Positions 33,408 through 35,819 of a stretch of 35,819 bases of DNA are shown here, one piece after another. The DNA lies in assembly GCA_944383925.1 (NCBI GenBank), contig CALWRM010000134.1, positions 1 to 35,819 of the forward strand, read 5' to 3'. How positions within the stretch are numbered: position 1 is the stretch's first letter; each line of letters starts with the position of its first letter. A model generated the notes under the pieces. That model searched no databases. It had not been told where the DNA came from and was given only the letters and a program-made list of their open reading frames with translations. The translations under genes and the position numbers were made by a program. Origin of the DNA: an uncultured Clostridia bacterium. Lineage in GTDB: Bacteria > Bacillota > Clostridia > Christensenellales > UBA1750.

Positions 33408-34661
33408 ATGAAGCTGAATCTCAAGCGCACCTTCTTCGTCGGCCTGGCCTTTTTGTCCATCTGCGCGTTCTGGCAGCTCTATGACTATGTAATCCCCCTG
33501 ATTCTCAAGGAGCGCTTTCACATGAACGAGGCCTTGGCCGGGGGCGTGATGGCCCTGGACAACGTGCTGGCCCTGTTCCTGTTGCCGCTCTTTGGCGTGC
33601 TCTCCGACCGGACGAAGACCCCCATCGGCCGGCGCATGCCCTTCATCCTCGGCGGCACGGCCGGCGCCGTGGTGGCCATGGCGCTCATCCCCCTGACGGC
33701 CTCCTTCGGCAGCCTCGGCCTGTTCTTCGCGGCCCTGGGCCTGGCCCTGCTCTCCATGAGCAGCTATCGCTCCCCGGCCGTGGCCCTGATGCCGGACGTG
33801 ACGGAAAAGCCCCTGCGCTCCAAGGCCAACGCCATCATCAACCTGATGGGCTCCGTGGGCGGCATCCTGATCCTGGCGGTCATCTCCCTGGCGGCCCCCA
33901 AGGGCGACAACCCCAACTACCTGCCCCTGTTCCTCATCACCGCCGGGGTGATGGTCCTTTCGGTGGCCGTGCTGTTCTTCACCACGCCCGAGAACAAGCT
34001 TCGCCTGCCCGAGGCCCCCGAGACCGCCGGCGACAAGGCCTCCGGCGGCCGGCTTTCGCGGCCGGAGCTGTTGTCCCTTTGCCTGATCCTCCTGTCCGTG
34101 TTCCTCTGGTTCATGGGCTATAACGCGGTCACCACGGCCTTCTCCAAGTACGCCAAGTACTACTGGGGCATGGAGGGCGGGGCGCCGGCCAACACGCTGA
34201 TCGTGGCCCAGGCGGCGGCCATCGTGGCCTATTATCCCGTGGCCCTGGTCTCCTCCAAGCTGGGCAGGCGCAGGACCATCCTGCTGGGCGTAGCCCTGCT
34301 GGGCCTGGCCTTTGTCAGCGCGGCCTTCTTCAAGAGCTTCACCCCTTGGATGTTCGTGTTCTTCTCCTTGGCCGGCATCGCCTGGGCGGCCATCAACGTA
34401 AACTCCTACCCGATGGTGGTGGAGCTGTCGAAGAATTCCAACGTGGGCAAGTATACCGGGTATTATTACGCCTTTTCCATGTCGGCCCAGGTGGTCACGC
34501 CCGTCCTCTCGGGCCTTTTTCTGGAATACGTGGGCTACTGGACCCTCTTCCCCTATTCCACCATATTCGTGGCGCTCTCCTTTGTGACCATGCTGCTGGT
34601 GCGCCACGGCGACGCAAAGCCCAGCGCGCAGGAGATCGTCCGCCAGGACAACGAGGCCTGA
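33408..34661 (+). CDS. MFS sugar transporter (SLC45/GPH-like)
   Basis: Membrane carrier of 417 residues with about twelve helices in two halves split by a charged loop (about 205-225, ETAGDKASGG). The cytoplasmic motif GVLSDRTKTPIGRRMPFIL is the hallmark of sucrose/maltose carriers related to plant and animal SLC45 and of GPH-like transporters; SSKLGRRRTIL is its echo in the second half. The likely substrate is an alpha-glucoside, judging from the divergent glgP-GH13 operon, and coupling to H+ or Na+ is unknown. The ATG at 33408 has GAGGAGG six bases upstream. Confidence 0.88.
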   Translation: MKLNLKRTFFVGLAFLSICAFWQLYDYVIPLILKERFHMNEALAGGVMALDNVLALFLLPLFGVLSDRTKTPIGRRMPFILGGTAGAVVAMALIPLTASFGSLGLFFAALGLALLSMSSYRSPAVALMPDVTEKPLRSKANAIINLMGSVGGILILAVISLAAPKGDNPNYLPLFLITAGVMVLSVAVLFFTTPENKLRLPEAPETAGDKASGGRLSRPELLSLCLILLSVFLWFMGYNAVTTAFSKYAKYYWGMEGGAPANTLIVAQAAAIVAYYPVALVSSKLGRRRTILLGVALLGLAFVSAAFFKSFTPWMFVFFSLAGIAWAAINVNSYPMVVELSKNSNVGKYTGYYYAFSMSAQVVTPVLSGLFLEYVGYWTLFPYSTIFVALSFVTMLLVRHGDAKPSAQEIVRQDNEA

Positions 34662-34698
34662 GCCGGGCAACTTTGCCAAGACTTTGCATGCTTGCGTC

Positions 34699-34727
34699 TT
34701 GTTTTTTGCTCTCCGGCATGCTATACT
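34699..34727 (+). promoter_or_regulatory. Promoter of secG
   Basis: TTGTTT (34699-34704), 17 bases, TATACT (34722-34727). It lies 68 bases ahead of the secG ATG in a locally AT-richer stretch. Confidence 0.6.
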
Positions 34728-34795
34728 ATCTTTCACTATGAGTTTGCGACGGGCTGGGCCTTCGCCGGGCCTGCTCTTATGGGAGGTACATCTAC

Positions 34796-35044
34796 ATGCA
34801 GATCCTTATGACCATCTTGGGCGTGGTGCTGGCCATCGACGCCCTGGCCCTGATCACCCTGGTTTTGATGCAGCAGGGCCGCTCCGCCGGCCTCTCCGGC
34901 GCCATCGCGGGCGGCGCGGAGACCTTCTTTGGCAAGAAGAAGGCCCAAAGCTACGAGGGCAAGCTGCTCCTGTTCACCAAGATCACCGGCACCGTCTTCA
35001 TCGTGCTGGCCATCGCCATGCTGGTGCTGCAAAAGTACGTCTAA
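34796..35044 (+). CDS. secG: Preprotein translocase subunit SecG
   Basis: Small subunit of the SecYEG channel, 82 residues, with two membrane helices (about 3-25 and 55-78). The loop LMQQGRSAGLSGAIAGGAETFFGKK, split by family pattern into QQGRSAGLSG and GAETFFGK, is diagnostic. GGGAGG lies nine bases before the ATG. In Firmicutes secG is usually followed by rnr and smpB; here an AT-rich insert lies downstream. Confidence 0.96.
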   Translation: MQILMTILGVVLAIDALALITLVLMQQGRSAGLSGAIAGGAETFFGKKKAQSYEGKLLLFTKITGTVFIVLAIAMLVLQKYV

Positions 35045-35104
35045 GCGCAAAAAAGGCGCGCCGCCGTTTAGCGGAGTGTTCGTAAGACCGTAAAATAGGT
35101 AAAA

Positions 35105-35133
35105 GGCGTGACCGTGAAGGTCACGCCCTTTTT
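35105..35133. terminator. Bidirectional terminator inside the left end of the insert
   Basis: GGCGTGACC (35105-35113) and GGTCACGCC (35119-35127) with AAAA before and CTTTTTC after. It can end secG transcription on the plus strand and mazG-like transcription on the minus strand. Confidence 0.85.
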
Positions 35134-35137
35134 CTTG

Positions 35138-35259
35138 AGAGGATAGCCGCTTTCGCGGCGCAAGGGATGCAGTCCCTTGTTCGGAACGCAGTAACGCAAC
35201 ATGCACATACTGGGATTGCCCCGTATAGAAGTGCGCCCTGTTTTTCAACAAATCGGAAT
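35138..35259. other. Structured non-coding segment of the insert
   Basis: Successive short hairpins GCCGC/GCGGC and AAGGGA/TCCCTT lie between the terminator and the 3' end of the MazG-like gene. No reading frame or known RNA was recognised. It may be the leftover of a structured RNA or of a larger element. Confidence 0.4.
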
Positions 35260-35586
35260 TTATCGTTCAGACATAAACTGCTCAAGGTTTCTTTCATGAT
35301 GATATTTTATTGAGGCTTTTTTATCTTTCTCCAGAATAACATCATTCAAGTCGATTTGGTTTAATGATGCAATCGCAAAAGCGTAATGAATAACATCCAC
35401 CAATTCATTGGCTAATTGAGATTTCAAATCTTCGTTAACAGAAGCCTTTCTCCCGTCCCGTTTATTTAGAACCTCCGCAACTTCACCTACTTCTTCAACT
35501 AATTTCATAAACAAGCTGGTATCAATACCATGACTCTTATAATGGTCAAATAGGTAATCTTCATAATCCGCAATGCTGATTTTCAT
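35260..35586 (-). CDS. MazG-like nucleotide pyrophosphohydrolase
   Basis: A 108-residue all-helical protein of the MazG/dUTPase-like family, which cleaves NTPs or dNTPs to the monophosphate. The metal-binding EExxE is E31-E32-E35 in KLVEEVGEVAEVL, and the partner E61/D64 pair is in ANELVDVIHYAFAIA. The length fits the short single-domain type found in phages and mobile DNA. The ATG at 35586 has GGAGAG seven bases upstream. Base and codon use (many A/T-ending codons) are sharply different from the GC-rich surroundings, so it was almost certainly acquired by transfer. It lies within the inverted-repeat element. Confidence 0.85.
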   Translation of the reverse strand: MKISIADYEDYLFDHYKSHGIDTSLFMKLVEEVGEVAEVLNKRDGRKASVNEDLKSQLANELVDVIHYAFAIASLNQIDLNDVILEKDKKASIKYHHERNLEQFMSER

Positions 35587-35629
35587 CGTACATCTCTCCA
35601 AATTTCGATTTGTAGGTCCGTTTAATTTT

Positions 35630-35657
35630 ATATTATCACATCACAGGAAAAATACAA
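35630..35657 (-). promoter_or_regulatory. Promoter of the MazG-like gene
   Basis: TTGTAT (35657-35652), 16 bases, TAATAT (35635-35630) on the minus strand, 44 bases ahead of the ATG. Confidence 0.6.
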
Positions 35658-35658
35658 G

Positions 35659-35692
35659 AACAGCCACCGCGGTTCGAACCATGGTGGCTGTT
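35659..35692. repeat. Long palindrome next to the right inverted end
   Basis: AACAGCCACC (35659-35668) and GGTGGCTGTT (35683-35692) pair perfectly around GC-GGTTCGAACC-AT, which is itself palindromic. On the minus strand it is followed by CTTGTATTTTT, so it may stop transcription entering from outside and insulate the MazG-like promoter just beyond it. Confidence 0.75.
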
Positions 35693-35709
35693 AACTGTCT
35701 TACGAACAC

Positions 35710-35819
35710 CTGCCTTTTCCGGGGGCACTTTTGTATGGGTCTGGATTTTTTACTTTTTCCGGGTTTTATTCTGGGAAGAATGGGACGAGCCAGAGGAGTG
35801 AGAGGAAGGATGCTTTCCC
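35710..35819. other. Right-edge segment, possible start of a gene
   Basis: A plus-strand frame opens at ATG 35735 and stays open to the window end, with further in-frame ATGs at 35780 and 35810. None has a well-placed ribosome site and the product was not recognised. secG is often followed by rnr, so the next gene may start here, but nothing confirms it. Confidence 0.25.

Larger units (their letters stand above)
35076..35709. mobile_element. Putative 634-bp element with inverted ends carrying a MazG-like gene
   Basis: GTGTTCGTAAGAC at 35076-35088 is repeated inverted at 35697-35709 (13 of 13; 15 of 16 when extended inward). Between them the DNA is markedly AT-richer than all neighbours, carries one minus-strand gene with its own promoter, and has strong hairpins next to both ends. 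No transposase is present, so it would be non-autonomous. No target-site duplication is evident at the edges. The nearby secG stop is 32 bases away. A related end occurs at 27102-27123. Confidence 0.5.

Noticed and set aside
35671-35680. GGTTCGAACC, which looks like a tRNA T-arm
   Set aside because: The flanking bases form one symmetric palindrome and no acceptor, D or anticodon arms can be drawn.
35697-35709. Integron attC site at the right end of the MazG-like insert
   Set aside because: The core sites GTTRRRY/RYYYAAC are not present in the right arrangement, and the ends are simple inverted repeats of each other.

Overview
The window is a GC-rich chromosomal segment from an anaerobic, spore-forming member of the Firmicutes, most likely a high-GC gut Clostridia lineage. 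The assignment rests on gene content: a full-length SpoIIE with a Spo0A-type promoter, a flavodiiron protein/rubredoxin/DUF1858 operon typical of strict anaerobes, an Asp/Glu-rich MurF with a membrane-embedded N-terminus, a RibU-type riboflavin transporter under an FMN riboswitch, and a small SRP RNA. Many genes start with TTG or GTG, and the recurrent -10 element is TATACT.

Layout, left to right. Positions 1-1905 (+): the end of a phosphohexomutase and a SAM methyltransferase. 2145-6233 (-): an alpha/beta hydrolase, membrane-linked MurF, D-Ala-D-Ala ligase and a flavodoxin-like protein. 6464-8697 (-), led by a promoter and an FMN riboswitch: ribU, tsaE, tsaB and rimI. 9089-11784 (-): an ArsC/Spx-like protein, thioredoxin reductase and GlmM, preceded by the SRP RNA gene with its own promoter. 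12153-13046 (+): a CorA-type transporter, convergent with spoIIE (13105-15180, -). 15535-19857 (+): a cupin-type XRE regulator and the spermidine/putrescine ABC transporter potABCD. 20167-21432 (-): MetY sulfhydrylase.

21614-25571 (+): four tightly packed genes for a response regulator, a histidine kinase, a single-pass membrane protein and a lipoprotein, followed by a rifamycin ADP-ribosyltransferase (Arr). 26177-27159: a gene-poor stretch with one small AT-richer membrane-protein gene. 27160-28812 (-): the oxygen/NO-detoxifying operon DUF1858, rubredoxin, flavodiiron protein. 28904-33181 (-): glycogen phosphorylase and a GH13 alpha-glucan hydrolase, divergent from an MFS sugar transporter (33408-34661, +), forming an alpha-glucan/maltodextrin unit. 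Then secG (+), followed by an AT-rich insert carrying a MazG-like gene.

The most unusual feature is that 634-bp AT-rich insert (35076-35709). It is bounded by 13-bp inverted repeats and carries one MazG-like gene between strong hairpins. A closely related end sequence occurs at 27102-27123 beside the other AT-richer small gene, which suggests a family of small cargo-carrying elements inserted just downstream of stop codons. The second candidate is the four-gene sensory cassette 21614-25571, whose two extracytoplasmic proteins look like WalHI/PepSY-type sensor partners.
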